Positions 53,157 through 61,803 of a stretch of DNA of 64,000 bases are shown here, piece after piece. Under the pieces are notes generated by a model. That model worked only from the letters and a program-made list of their open reading frames with translations, was not told the DNA's origin and made no database searches. Each line of letters opens with the position of its first letter. Within the stretch, counting starts at the first letter, position 1. Source of the DNA: Equibacterium sp963662035 (GTDB taxonomy: Bacteria > Bacteroidota > Bacteroidia > Bacteroidales > UBA932). The stretch is taken from contig CAVLDO010000004.1 of the NCBI GenBank assembly GCA_963662035.1, positions 1-64,000 on the forward strand, read 5' to 3'. Position numbers and translations under genes: made by a program.

Positions 53157-55568
53157 ATGGCCAGCAAGAGAAAAAGAAAGAAGAAAGCCCGCGGCCCGCT
53201 TCTGAGCGAAGAGAGCAAAATAGCGATCCGCGTGCTGCTGGGATTACTGCTTATCGCCGCAACGGTGGTGGTGGCGGGTTCGCTGCTGTCGTATCTCTTC
53301 ACCTGGAAGGCCGACTACAGCATCAAGACCGACCCCGACCTCTGGCGGGAATATGTCCAGGCCCAGAACATCTGCGGCAAGACCGGTTATTACATCGCCG
53401 ACTTTCTGATAGCGCGGCTGTTCGGGCTCGGGGCCTACTGCGTCCCCGTGTTTTTGGCGGCGCTCACGGTGGCCTGCTTCCGCATACGCAGGGTGCGCCT
53501 GCTGAGAGCCTTCCTGCTCTCCCTGATGGGCTGCATCGTGGTGTCTCTTGCGGCATCATATGTCTGCGGCTACTTTGACGTGGCGATTCTCGCCACCGGG
53601 GCGGGCGGCTCCTACGGCTATTTCGCCAACAAGTTTCTTGTGGCCACCCTCGGCCCTTTAGGGGCGGGGCTGTGCAACGCTCTGCTGCTGTTGCTCTGGC
53701 TCATACTCTGCAGCCGCGGCGTGGCCCGCTCCATAGACAACTTCATAAGGCGCATCTTTACACGCAAGCCCAAGCCCAAGCCGGAACTTCCCGAAGACGG
53801 GGAGGCTGCCGGGCAGGATGATGATATTGTGGATCTGACGGGCGAAGACTTCCTGCAGGAAAATTCCGTTCCCCTGACGCTGGAGGAGGCCGCCGAAACC
53901 GGATCTTCGGATTCGGAGACAGAGTCGGCCAAGACAGCTGCGGACGAGACCATAGAGCTTGTGGATGACGGAGCCCCGGCCTCTTCGGATGTCAAGATAA
54001 CTGTGGAGAGCGGCGGCTACGATCCGCACGCAAATATGGAGGAGGATGAGATGTCGCATCTCTACAACCCCCGTCTGGATCTCTCCAGCTACAACTTCCC
54101 CACCGTGGCGCTGCTCGACGACTACAAAGACAAGTGGTACGACATATCTCTGGACGAGATGGAGCGCAACAAGAACCGCATCGTCCACACCCTTGGCAGC
54201 TATAAGATCAGGGTGGACAGTATCTCTGCCAAGAAAGGGCCCACCGTGACCCTCTACAAGATCCGTCTGGCCGAGGGGACCCGCATAGCGCAGGTCAAGC
54301 GGCTGGAAGAGGATATCGCTATGTCACTGGGGGCAAAGGGGGTGCGCGTGCTGGTGCTGGAGGCTGCCATCGGCATTGAGGTGGCCAATGAAAAGCCCAG
54401 CGTGGTGCCGCTCAAGATGGTGCTCAACTCTCCGCAGTACCGCGAAAAGAGTCCCAAGATGGAGCTTCCGGTGGCGCTTGGCATCACGGTGACCAACGAA
54501 CCGTTCTTCCTGGATCTGGCCAAGATGCCCCACTTGCTGGTGGCCGGCGCCACAGGTATGGGTAAGTCGGTGGGCCTCAACGCGATTGTGGCCTCGCTGC
54601 TCTATGCCAAGCACCCCGCCGAGATGAAGTTTGTGATGGTCGATCCCAAAAAGGTAGAACTGGACTTCTACAGCGCGCTGGAGAAGCATTTTCTGGCGGT
54701 GCTGCCCGATGCGGACGAGGTCATCATCACCGACACCACCAAGGTGGTGCACACGCTGCGCTCGCTCTGCACCGAGATGGATGCGCGCTACGACCTGCTG
54801 CGCGACGGCGGGGTGCGCAAAATCACCGAATATAACGAGAAGTTTCTCGCCCGCAGGCTCAATCCCCTCAAGGGGCACAAGTTCCTCCCCTACATAGTGG
54901 TGGTGATAGATGAGTTCGCCGATCTGCTGATGACCGCCGGACGCGAGATAGAGGAGCCGATCGGCCGTCTGGCGCAGAAGGCCCGCGCTGTGGGCATCCA
55001 CCTGGTAATAGCCACCCAGAGACCTACGACCGATGTCATCACCGGCACCATCAAGGCCAACTTCAACTCCCGCATTGCCTTCAAGGTCAATTCGGGCGTG
55101 GACAGCAAGACCATAATCGATGCTTCCGGGGCGCAACGTCTCATCGGCCGCGGCGATATGTTGGTGCTCTATCCCGGGCAGGATCTGGTGCGCGTGCAGT
55201 GCGCTATGATCGACACCCCCGAAATCGAGAGCATCACCAAGTTCATCGGCGGCCAGCGGGGCTACAGTCACCCCTTCTGGCTCCCCGAGTATCACGAAGA
55301 GAGCGAGGGTGCGGGCAAGGAGGTGAATCTGACCCGTCGCGATGCGCTGTTTGAGGAGGCGGCCAAAATGCTTGTGCAGATGCAGATGGGTTCGACTTCT
55401 ATGCTGCAGCGCAAGTTCGAGATCGGATACAACCGTGCCGGCAAGATTATGGACCAGATGGAGGCGGCCGGCATTGTGGGGCCTGCAAACGGCAGCAAGA
55501 GCCGCGATGTGCTTGTGAGCGATTTTGACACGCTGGACCGCATACTCGCTTCGCTTGACCACCAATAG
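53157..55568 (+). CDS. ftsK: FtsK/SpoIIIE-family DNA translocase
   Basis: An 803-residue protein. A Lys/Arg-rich start is followed by four or so membrane helices (residues about 20-190), an acidic linker (about 200-290), the motor domain with Walker A GATGMGKS at 464-471 and Walker B YIVVVIDEFADLLM, then the C-terminal winged-helix gamma domain (SMLQRKFEIGYNRAGKIMDQ). It pumps chromosome ends through the division septum. Its upstream partner here is the DUF4290 gene. Confidence 0.95.
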   Translation: MASKRKRKKKARGPLLSEESKIAIRVLLGLLLIAATVVVAGSLLSYLFTWKADYSIKTDPDLWREYVQAQNICGKTGYYIADFLIARLFGLGAYCVPVFLAALTVACFRIRRVRLLRAFLLSLMGCIVVSLAASYVCGYFDVAILATGAGGSYGYFANKFLVATLGPLGAGLCNALLLLLWLILCSRGVARSIDNFIRRIFTRKPKPKPELPEDGEAAGQDDDIVDLTGEDFLQENSVPLTLEEAAETGSSDSETESAKTAADETIELVDDGAPASSDVKITVESGGYDPHANMEEDEMSHLYNPRLDLSSYNFPTVALLDDYKDKWYDISLDEMERNKNRIVHTLGSYKIRVDSISAKKGPTVTLYKIRLAEGTRIAQVKRLEEDIAMSLGAKGVRVLVLEAAIGIEVANEKPSVVPLKMVLNSPQYREKSPKMELPVALGITVTNEPFFLDLAKMPHLLVAGATGMGKSVGLNAIVASLLYAKHPAEMKFVMVDPKKVELDFYSALEKHFLAVLPDADEVIITDTTKVVHTLRSLCTEMDARYDLLRDGGVRKITEYNEKFLARRLNPLKGHKFLPYIVVVIDEFADLLMTAGREIEEPIGRLAQKARAVGIHLVIATQRPTTDVITGTIKANFNSRIAFKVNSGVDSKTIIDASGAQRLIGRGDMLVLYPGQDLVRVQCAMIDTPEIESITKFIGGQRGYSHPFWLPEYHEESEGAGKEVNLTRRDALFEEAAKMLVQMQMGSTSMLQRKFEIGYNRAGKIMDQMEAAGIVGPANGSKSRDVLVSDFDTLDRILASLDHQ

Positions 55569-55603
55569 GGCGTTTGGCACCCGATTTGCCATCAGCAACC
55601 GTT

Positions 55604-56098
55604 ATGAAAAAGATTCTGACAATATTTCTGCTCTGCACCGCCGCCATCGGACTGCGTGCGCAAAGCAGTGCCGCGACCCTCTGGGGCGAACTTAAGAAAC
55701 AGGAGACACTCTCTATGGACTTTTCCCTGAAAGGGGTGGACAAAGATGGGGTGGTGGTGAGCGATGAGACCGGCAAGGCATATCTGCAGGGTGACTGCTA
55801 CCGCATAGAGTGCGGCGATATGCTCATCTGCTGCGACGGAGTCTCGATGTGGCTCTACAATACCTCAAGCGAGGAGCTGGTGATAGACGTTGACGGGGCG
55901 CTCCCCTTTATGAACGCCACCGATGTCAAGCGTGACCAGAAGGGCAACATCAACGCCACCTACACCGCCGACGACGTCATATTCAAGGTCAAAGTCTCCG
56001 GCATCAAGAATCCCGGGCAGAAATACAGCGGCTACTTCTTCAAAATAGACGAGTCTGCCCTGCCGGAAGAGGTCATAGTCACCGACCTGCGCGACTGA
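55604..56098 (+). CDS. LolA-like outer-membrane lipoprotein carrier protein
   Basis: A 164-residue periplasmic protein. The start at 55604 (MKKILTIFLLCTAAIGLRAQ) gives a clean signal peptide, while an upstream in-frame start would not. Cleavage after LRA leaves Gln at +1. The body has the LolA-type half-barrel: LSMDFSLKGVD, KAYLQGDCYRIECGDMLICC, DGVSMWLYNTSSEELVID. It follows ftsK after 35 nt, a common gene order in the phylum. It would ferry lipoproteins to the outer membrane. Confidence 0.85.
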   Translation: MKKILTIFLLCTAAIGLRAQSSAATLWGELKKQETLSMDFSLKGVDKDGVVVSDETGKAYLQGDCYRIECGDMLICCDGVSMWLYNTSSEELVIDVDGALPFMNATDVKRDQKGNINATYTADDVIFKVKVSGIKNPGQKYSGYFFKIDESALPEEVIVTDLRD

Positions 56099-56122
56099 CG
56101 CCGCACCCGGCGGCCGCAAAGT

Positions 56123-56162
56123 AAAACGCGAAGAGCCCTTCCCGCCCTTCGCGTTTTTTTTT
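56123..56162. terminator. Terminator between the lolA-like gene and the nahK-like gene
   Basis: AAAACGCGAAG (56123-56133) pairs with CTTCGCGTTTT (56147-56157), with T on one side and A on the other, so it can serve both convergent genes. Confidence 0.88.
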
Positions 56163-56180
56163 GTTAAAGGTGGGACGGCG

Positions 56181-57245
56181 CTATTTGATGAACGTCTGCA
56201 TCTGGGGCACTTTGCGGCGGGCGGCCTCGAACAGCGCCCACTGGTTGCGGGTGCGCACCAGATTGTGCTCCGGATACTTGATCTTGTAGTAAGTGTCGCC
56301 GTTGATGTAGTCTGAAAAGAAGCGCACCGCCTGCATATATGGGAACAGGCAGGCGGCAAAGGGGAGGTTCTCCTTCTCTACGGGGGTCAGGAAGGTCGCC
56401 CCCTCCAGATAACCCTTGGCGAACGCCTCGAAAATGTCCATCCTGAAATCGACCTTCTCCCAGGCGGGGTCATCCTCGGGCAGGGTATTGGCAGCCGTGC
56501 GCAGGAAGTCGCCGAAATCGGAGAAGACGAAGGAGGGCATCAGGGTGTCCAGGTCAATCACGCACAGGATGTTGCCGCCGGCGTCGAACATCATATTGTT
56601 GACTTTGGTGTCGCAGTGGCAGATGCGCTTTGGCAGCAGTCCGGCGCGGTACATCCGCTCGGCCTTGCACATCTCATCTTCAAAGGGTAGGATTTTGGAG
56701 AGAATCTCCTTGACCTCGCTGCTGGCCATACGGCCGGCGCGGTCGGCCTCCACCGCCTCGTGCAGCTGGCGGGCGCGCAACTCCATATTGTGGAAGTCGG
56801 GGATGGTCTCGCCCAAAGTGTCGGGGATGTCGGCGAGCATCGCCTCAAAATTGCCGAACGCCTTGCCGGCGAAGTAGGAATATTCGGGGTTCACCGTCTC
56901 GTAGGTGTAGGCATCCTTTATGAAAATGGAGACGCGCCAGTATTCCTTGCCGTCGGTCCAGTAGCTCTTGCCGGTCTCCGGGCAGGGGAGAAAGGTGAGC
57001 ACCTTGCGGTTGATGTCAGGATCGCCCGCTATCTTGCGGCGGATGTGGGCGGTGGCGCAGTCGATGTTGTGCTGCAGCAGATCCACGTCCTTGAAGATGG
57101 AATTGTTGATGCGCTGCAGTACATAGTCGTTGCTGCCGTCGGTCTTCACCAGAAGGGTGTCGTTTATGAGTCCGTTGCCCAGCGGCTTTATTTCCAGAAT
57201 GTTGCCGTTTATGGCAAAACGGCTTGCTATCTCTCTTTCTTTCAT
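56181..57245 (-). CDS. NahK-like N-acetylhexosamine 1-kinase (APH fold)
   Basis: The protein has 354 residues from the ATG at 57245 (MKEREIASRF). An open frame continues upstream but only as a shadow of the NUDIX gene. The aminoglycoside-phosphotransferase fold has a glycine-rich start (PLGNGLINDTLLVKTDG), YVLQRINNSIFKDV, the catalytic HCDTKVNNMMFD, and the metal-binding VIDLDTLMPSFVFSDFGDFL. This closely resembles the NahK family, which makes GlcNAc-1-P or GalNAc-1-P. It probably serves amino-sugar salvage and lies 8 nt after the NUDIX gene. Confidence 0.85.
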   Translation of the reverse strand: MKEREIASRFAINGNILEIKPLGNGLINDTLLVKTDGSNDYVLQRINNSIFKDVDLLQHNIDCATAHIRRKIAGDPDINRKVLTFLPCPETGKSYWTDGKEYWRVSIFIKDAYTYETVNPEYSYFAGKAFGNFEAMLADIPDTLGETIPDFHNMELRARQLHEAVEADRAGRMASSEVKEILSKILPFEDEMCKAERMYRAGLLPKRICHCDTKVNNMMFDAGGNILCVIDLDTLMPSFVFSDFGDFLRTAANTLPEDDPAWEKVDFRMDIFEAFAKGYLEGATFLTPVEKENLPFAACLFPYMQAVRFFSDYINGDTYYKIKYPEHNLVRTRNQWALFEAARRKVPQMQTFIK

Positions 57246-57253
57246 ATGAGTGA

Positions 57254-57871
57254 TCAGTTTATCTCTTTGTCTGCCTTGAATACATCGCGGATAGAGGGGT
57301 AGGCCCCCTTGAGCAGCTCTTGAAGCTGCGCATCGCAGCACCAGCGGGCCGTCTCTATGTCTTCTTCGCGCTGCACCCTGACTTCGTCGTGGGCGGTGAG
57401 GGTCATCCTGAACCAGTGGGATTCCTTGAGCACGAAGTCCTCTGCGTCGCGGTAGGTGTGATAGGTGGTGCAGATGGGTTTTCCCAGGGCAAGGTGCTGC
57501 AGCCCCGTCTCTTCCTGCACTTCGCGCAGGGCGCACTGCTCCAGTGTCTCGCCCTCTTCCAGGTGCCCCTTGGGCATATCCCACGCCCCACGGCGCCAGA
57601 AGAGCAGCGCACGGCCTGCGGCGTTGCGCACAAGAGCGCCGGCGGCCACATCCACTCTCAGCTGCGATGTGATGGCCCTGAAGGCGGCCTGCATATCATC
57701 CGCCTCTATTTCCAGATGTTCGGGCGCCGCCTCAAAAGCGAAGCGCTGCGCAAGGGTCGCCAGCTCTCCCGCATCTGTCTCTTTGATGCGTAGGGCGCCG
57801 CCGGGCTCCGTTGCAGGGGAGAGTGGCGGGATTATTGCAATGCTGCGACCGTTAAAGTAGATTTTAATCAT
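57254..57871 (-). CDS. NUDIX hydrolase
   Basis: A 205-residue protein. An N-terminal part of about 75 residues without a clear family precedes the NUDIX domain, which has the box GHLEEGETLEQCALREVQEE with all conserved Gly and Glu positions. WDMPKGHLEEGE marks the usual lead-in. The substrate (a nucleoside diphosphate derivative) is unknown. On the minus strand, TAAATTTG (57883-57876) ends only 4 nt before the ATG, so the transcript is nearly leaderless. Confidence 0.9.
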   Translation of the reverse strand: MIKIYFNGRSIAIIPPLSPATEPGGALRIKETDAGELATLAQRFAFEAAPEHLEIEADDMQAAFRAITSQLRVDVAAGALVRNAAGRALLFWRRGAWDMPKGHLEEGETLEQCALREVQEETGLQHLALGKPICTTYHTYRDAEDFVLKESHWFRMTLTAHDEVRVQREEDIETARWCCDAQLQELLKGAYPSIRDVFKADKEIN

Positions 57872-57902
57872 TTGGCAAATTTATCCAAAAAATCTAATTT
57901 TG
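57871..57902 (+). promoter_or_regulatory. Promoter of the pyrE operon
   Basis: TTTG at 57871-57874 and TAATTTTG at 57895-57902 are 20 nt apart. It overlaps the divergent NUDIX promoter (TAAATTTG on the minus strand at 57883-57876). Confidence 0.7.
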
Positions 57903-57923
57903 GAACGCTAATAAAAGACGTGT

Positions 57924-58556
57924 ATGATCAATATCGAGAAGCAGGTTGCCGAGTACCTGCTGGAAATCGGCGCCGTGAAGTTGCGCCCCGAAGAGCCCTT
58001 CACCTGGGCTTCAGGGTGGAAGTCACCCATCTATTGCGACAACCGCAAGATCCTCTCTTATCCCGAGATCCGCAACAAGGTCTGTGACTTTGTGGTGGAG
58101 ACCATCGGCGAGCATTTCAAAAATGTGGATGTGATTGCCGGCGTGGCCACAGGGGCCATCGCGATGGGTGCGCTGGTTGCCGACCGTATGAATAAGCCTT
58201 TGATTTACATCCGTCCCAAGCCCAAGGATCACGGGATGGGCAATCAGATAGAGGGCGAATGCGGGCGGGGCGACCGCGTGGTTGTGGTTGAGGATCTCAT
58301 CTCCACCGGCGGCAGCAGCCTCAGCGCGGCGGCGGCCGTTTCTGCGGCAGGCTGCATCGTGGAGGGGATGGTGGCCATCTTCTCCTACAATTTCCCCACC
58401 GCACGCCGTTCTTTCGAAAATACGAGCATGGAACTCTACACCCTCTCAAACTACGATTCCCTCATAGAGGTCGCAAGAGAGAAGAAGCTCATAAGCGAAT
58501 CTGACATAGAGGTGCTGCGCGACTGGCGCTTCCACCCCGAAACCTGGGGCAAATAG
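57924..58556 (+). CDS. pyrE: Orotate phosphoribosyltransferase
   Basis: A 210-residue enzyme that makes OMP from orotate and PRPP for UMP synthesis. FTWASGWKSPIYCDNRKILS, VIAGVATGAIAMGALVAD, YIRPKPKDHGMGNQIEGE and the PRPP loop VVVVEDLISTGGSS are all present. It is the first gene of a tight three-gene unit (4-nt gap, then a 1-bp overlap). Confidence 0.96.
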   Translation: MINIEKQVAEYLLEIGAVKLRPEEPFTWASGWKSPIYCDNRKILSYPEIRNKVCDFVVETIGEHFKNVDVIAGVATGAIAMGALVADRMNKPLIYIRPKPKDHGMGNQIEGECGRGDRVVVVEDLISTGGSSLSAAAAVSAAGCIVEGMVAIFSYNFPTARRSFENTSMELYTLSNYDSLIEVAREKKLISESDIEVLRDWRFHPETWGK

Positions 58557-58560
58557 CACT

Positions 58561-59028
58561 ATGGCAGATACTTTATTGACGAGCAAGACGGTGCTGGTGG
58601 ACCGCCAGCCGGTCGTGCTCTACAGTTCTCTCGAGGATCTCGGCGCCCTGGTGGCAAATCTGCCCGAAGACAAACGGCGGTCGATAAGCGCCACCGCAGA
58701 CACCATCAGCGCCAGCGTGCAGGGATTCAATCTGGGCGTGCGCGTGGCCGACCGCACCCCTTTCAGCAGCGTCACCTTCCGCCAGATAGACGGCAGCCCG
58801 GTGGAGTTTTCCCTCAAGGCTGTCTTTGACAGCGTGGACGATCCCTCAAATCCCGATGCCGACTGCAAGACCAACTTCCACATCGAGCTGGCGGCCCAGC
58901 TGGGCGGGATGCTCAAGATGATGCTTGGAGGCAAGCTCCAGAAGGCGCTGGACGGCATAGCGCAGATGATTGCCGATGCAGCCTCGGGCCGCGATGTGAA
59001 CCTCCCGGCAGAAGATTATCTGAAATAG
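58561..59028 (+). CDS. SRPBCC/START-like protein
   Basis: A 155-residue cytoplasmic protein found next to pyrE in related genomes. SKTVLVDRQPVVLYSSLEDL, ADTISASVQGFNLGVRVADR and the long C-terminal helix GGMLKMMLGGKLQKALDGIA fit the SRPBCC ligand-binding fold, which has a helix packed over a curved sheet. The ligand is unknown. Its stop codon shares a base with the next start. Confidence 0.65.
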   Translation: MADTLLTSKTVLVDRQPVVLYSSLEDLGALVANLPEDKRRSISATADTISASVQGFNLGVRVADRTPFSSVTFRQIDGSPVEFSLKAVFDSVDDPSNPDADCKTNFHIELAAQLGGMLKMMLGGKLQKALDGIAQMIADAASGRDVNLPAEDYLK

Positions 59029-60398
59029 TGAGCCGATTTCCAAAAGAATTTATAGAAAATACCTCGGCGGCCCTTGGCGGGGCTGCCGAGATTGTTATAG
59101 ACGCCCTTGAATCGGGCGAAAGCGTCACCGCAGTGCGCGCAAACCCCGCAAAGATGCCCATAGAGGCACTTGAGGGGCGCTTTGAGGCTGCCGACGGCCG
59201 CGTACCCTGGCGCGGCGACGCCCTGTTTCTCTCTGCCCGCCCCCAGTTCCCGCTGGATCCCGCGCTGCACGCCGGGGCCTACTATGTGCAGGACCCATCG
59301 GCGATGTTTGCCGGGTGCGTGGCCTCGGCCGCGATGCGCTCAGTCGGCACCGCGGCCCCACGCGTGCTGGATCTGTGCGCTGCCCCCGGGGGCAAGACCA
59401 CCTGTATCGCCGCCTCGCTTGGAGGCGGACTGCTGGTGGCCAACGAGGTCATAAGCTCCCGCGCCACCGTTTTGGCAGAGAATGTCTCAAAGTGGGGCAA
59501 TCCAAATGTGGTGGTCTGCGGCAATGACCCGGCTCATTTCGCCTCGCTGCCGGGCTGGTTCGACGTGATTGTGACCGATGTCCCCTGCTCCGGCGAGGGG
59601 ATGTTCCGCAAGGAGCCGCAGGCGGTGGAGCAGTGGTCGCAGGAGAATGTCCGCCTGTGTGAGGCCCGCTCCCGCCGCATAGTGGCCGATGTGTGGCCCG
59701 CGCTGCGCGAAGGGGGCTTTCTGGTATATTCCACCTGCACCTTCAACTCTTTTGAAAATGACGGGAATGCCGCCTGGATTGCGGAGAATCTCGGGGCGGA
59801 GATTGTCCATATCGGGACATTCGATGAGACTCTTGCGGCGCAAACAGCCGCGGCGGGAAACATTGCAACCCGATGCGGCGTGCAGCTGGCTCCCGGCATA
59901 ACTCGCGGAGAAGGGCAGTATGTGGCGCTGCTGCGAAAGACGGCCGCCGCCCCCGCGATGCGACTTAAAGCCGCGCCGCCACTAAAAAAAGCCACCTGCG
60001 AATGGCTGCGCCCAGGATACGCGTGCTCTTGGGTAGAGTGTGGTGCCGGAGCGATGCTAAAGGCTTACCCGGAGGCTCTGATCTATGACATACGCACTGT
60101 GGAGGAGAATCTGCGCACGCTGCGCTCCGGCGTGGCAGTGGCTCTTGTCAAGGGGCGCGACCGCATTCCGCAGCCCGACCTGGCGCTCAGCCCGGCGCTT
60201 TCTCCGGAGGCCTTCCCAGAAGTGGAACTTTCTCGCGAGCAGGCGCTGCAGTATCTGCGCCTCCAGCCGCTGGCGCTGCCCGATGCCCCGGAGGGATTTC
60301 TGAAAGTATGCAGCGAGGGTTTGCCGCTGGGCTTTGTGAAAAATCTGGGGCGGCGGGCCAACAACCTGTTTCCCCGGGCCTGGCGCCTGCGGATGTAA
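59028..60398 (+). CDS. RsmF/NSUN-type rRNA m5C methyltransferase
   Basis: A 456-residue protein starting at GTG 59028, which overlaps the previous TAG by one base. The SAM-binding motif is VLDLCAAPGGKTTCIAA near residue 113. The catalytic pair of cysteines is in VTDVPCSGEGMFRKEPQ and VYSTCTFNSFENDGN. The C-terminal PUA-like RNA-binding part includes GLPLGFVKNLGRRANNLFPR. This architecture fits the RsmF (YebU) type of 16S rRNA methyltransferase. Confidence 0.9.
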   Translation: MSRFPKEFIENTSAALGGAAEIVIDALESGESVTAVRANPAKMPIEALEGRFEAADGRVPWRGDALFLSARPQFPLDPALHAGAYYVQDPSAMFAGCVASAAMRSVGTAAPRVLDLCAAPGGKTTCIAASLGGGLLVANEVISSRATVLAENVSKWGNPNVVVCGNDPAHFASLPGWFDVIVTDVPCSGEGMFRKEPQAVEQWSQENVRLCEARSRRIVADVWPALREGGFLVYSTCTFNSFENDGNAAWIAENLGAEIVHIGTFDETLAAQTAAAGNIATRCGVQLAPGITRGEGQYVALLRKTAAAPAMRLKAAPPLKKATCEWLRPGYACSWVECGAGAMLKAYPEALIYDIRTVEENLRTLRSGVAVALVKGRDRIPQPDLALSPALSPEAFPEVELSREQALQYLRLQPLALPDAPEGFLKVCSEGLPLGFVKNLGRRANNLFPRAWRLRM

Positions 60399-60430
60399 AA
60401 ACGGCCCCCGCTTTTGGCGGAGGCCGTTTT
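60398..60430. terminator. Bidirectional terminator between the rsmF-like and CoA-transferase genes
   Basis: AAAACGGCC (60398-60406) pairs with GGCCGTTTT (60422-60430), and CCGC-TTTT-GCGG extends the stem inside. A tracts and T tracts on the two sides suit both convergent genes. Confidence 0.88.
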
Positions 60431-60448
60431 CCTGCTTTAAAACAATGC

Positions 60449-61753
60449 CTATTTCATAAGCAGATAGTGCGGGCCGAAGCGCTCGAAGGCTGCTCGGTCC
60501 AGCTCCTCGCGGTGGTCGGGGTGCGCCACGCTGATGATGGCCTTGGCCCTCTCCTGCAGCGATTTGCCATAGAGGTTCACTGCGCCGTATTCGGTCACAA
60601 GCCAGTGGATGTGGGCGCGGGTGGTCACGACGCCCGCCCCGAGAGTCAGGGTGGGGGCGATTTTGCTGATTCCCTTGTTGGTTATGGAAGGCATCGCGAT
60701 GATGGCCTTGCCCCCCTTGCTCAGCGAAGCGCCGTAGGTGAAGTCTATCTGGCCGCCGAAGCCGCTGTAGAACTTGGTGCCGAGGCTGTCGGCGCACACC
60801 TGGCCGGTGATGTCCACCTGCAGGGCGGAGTTGATCGCGGTCATTTTGGGGTTCTGCGAGATTATGGCGGGGTCGTTGGTGTAGCCGACATCCATCATAG
60901 AAACCATAGGGTTGTCGTCTATAAAGTCATAGACCTGCTGGCTGCCCATCAGAAAGGTGGAGACCATCTTGCCGGGGTCGGTGACCTTGTTGGCGCCGGT
61001 GATCACGCCCTTTTCCACCAGCGGCAGCACGCCGTCGGCAAACATCTCGGTGTGGATGCCGAGGTCTTTGTGGCCGCCCAGCTGCGCCAGCACGGCATTG
61101 GGAATGGCGCCGATGCCCATCTGCAGGCAGGCACCGTCTTCTATGAGAGCCGCGCAGTTCTTTCCGATCTTGGTCTCGGTTTCGTTGGGCTGGGTAAAGG
61201 TGGCGGGCTGCAGCGGGGTGTTGTCCTCCACAAAGAGGTCAATCTTGCTCAGCGGGATAATTGCCTGGCCCCAGCTGCGGGGAACGTGTCTGTTTACCAC
61301 TGCAATCACGATTTTGGCGCATTCGATGGCTGCCAGGGTAGCGTCCACGCTGGTGCCCAGCGAAACGAATCCGTGCTTGTCGGGGGGGCAGACCTGAATC
61401 ATCGCCACATCGCAGGGGAGGGCGCCGCAGCGGTAGAGCTTCTGGGTCTCGCTCAGATGCACCGGAATATAGTCGGCATAGCCGGCCTGCACCCCTTTGC
61501 GCACGTTGGCCCCTACAAAAAAGGCCTGATGGAAGAATATGCCGTTGTATTTCTCGTCGGTATAGGGGGCGGGCCCTTCCGTGTGGAGGTGGTGGATGTG
61601 GACATCCTTCAATTCACCCGCGTCGCCCCGGCGGCAGAGGGCCTGTATAAGCACCTGAGGGGCGCTTGCAACGGAACTGAAGTGGATGTGGTCGCCGCTC
61701 TTGACAACCTTCACCGCCTCGTCCGCGCTGATAAACTTGATTGTGTGGTTCAT
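60449..61753 (-). CDS. Acetyl-CoA hydrolase/transferase family (4-hydroxybutyrate-CoA-transferase-like)
   Basis: A 434-residue cytoplasmic enzyme that transfers CoA between short acyl groups and acetate. LQMGIGAIPNAVLAQLGGHK, the active-site Glu region LGIHTEMFADGVLPLVEKG, and SGFGGQIDFTYGASLSKGGK are characteristic of the AbfT/Cat2 group. Physiological substrates could be 4-hydroxybutyryl-, butyryl- or propionyl-CoA in gut-type fermentation. Sequence alone does not decide. It is divergent from mazG. Confidence 0.9.
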   Translation of the reverse strand: MNHTIKFISADEAVKVVKSGDHIHFSSVASAPQVLIQALCRRGDAGELKDVHIHHLHTEGPAPYTDEKYNGIFFHQAFFVGANVRKGVQAGYADYIPVHLSETQKLYRCGALPCDVAMIQVCPPDKHGFVSLGTSVDATLAAIECAKIVIAVVNRHVPRSWGQAIIPLSKIDLFVEDNTPLQPATFTQPNETETKIGKNCAALIEDGACLQMGIGAIPNAVLAQLGGHKDLGIHTEMFADGVLPLVEKGVITGANKVTDPGKMVSTFLMGSQQVYDFIDDNPMVSMMDVGYTNDPAIISQNPKMTAINSALQVDITGQVCADSLGTKFYSGFGGQIDFTYGASLSKGGKAIIAMPSITNKGISKIAPTLTLGAGVVTTRAHIHWLVTEYGAVNLYGKSLQERAKAIISVAHPDHREELDRAAFERFGPHYLLMK

Positions 61754-61773
61754 CTATTTTTATGGGATTTGAT

Positions 61774-61781
61774 TAATTTTG
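61774..61781 (+). promoter_or_regulatory. -7 box of the mazG unit
   Basis: TAATTTTG is 22 nt before the mazG ATG. A clear -33 TTTG at the standard distance is not seen. Confidence 0.5.
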
Positions 61782-61803
61782 CTCGCTAATATACAAAAAT
61801 ACT

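Noticed and set aside
57246..57584. N-terminal extension of the NahK-like gene to 57584
   Set aside because: The extension is out-of-frame overlap with the NUDIX gene. The ATG at 57245 starts the conserved protein.
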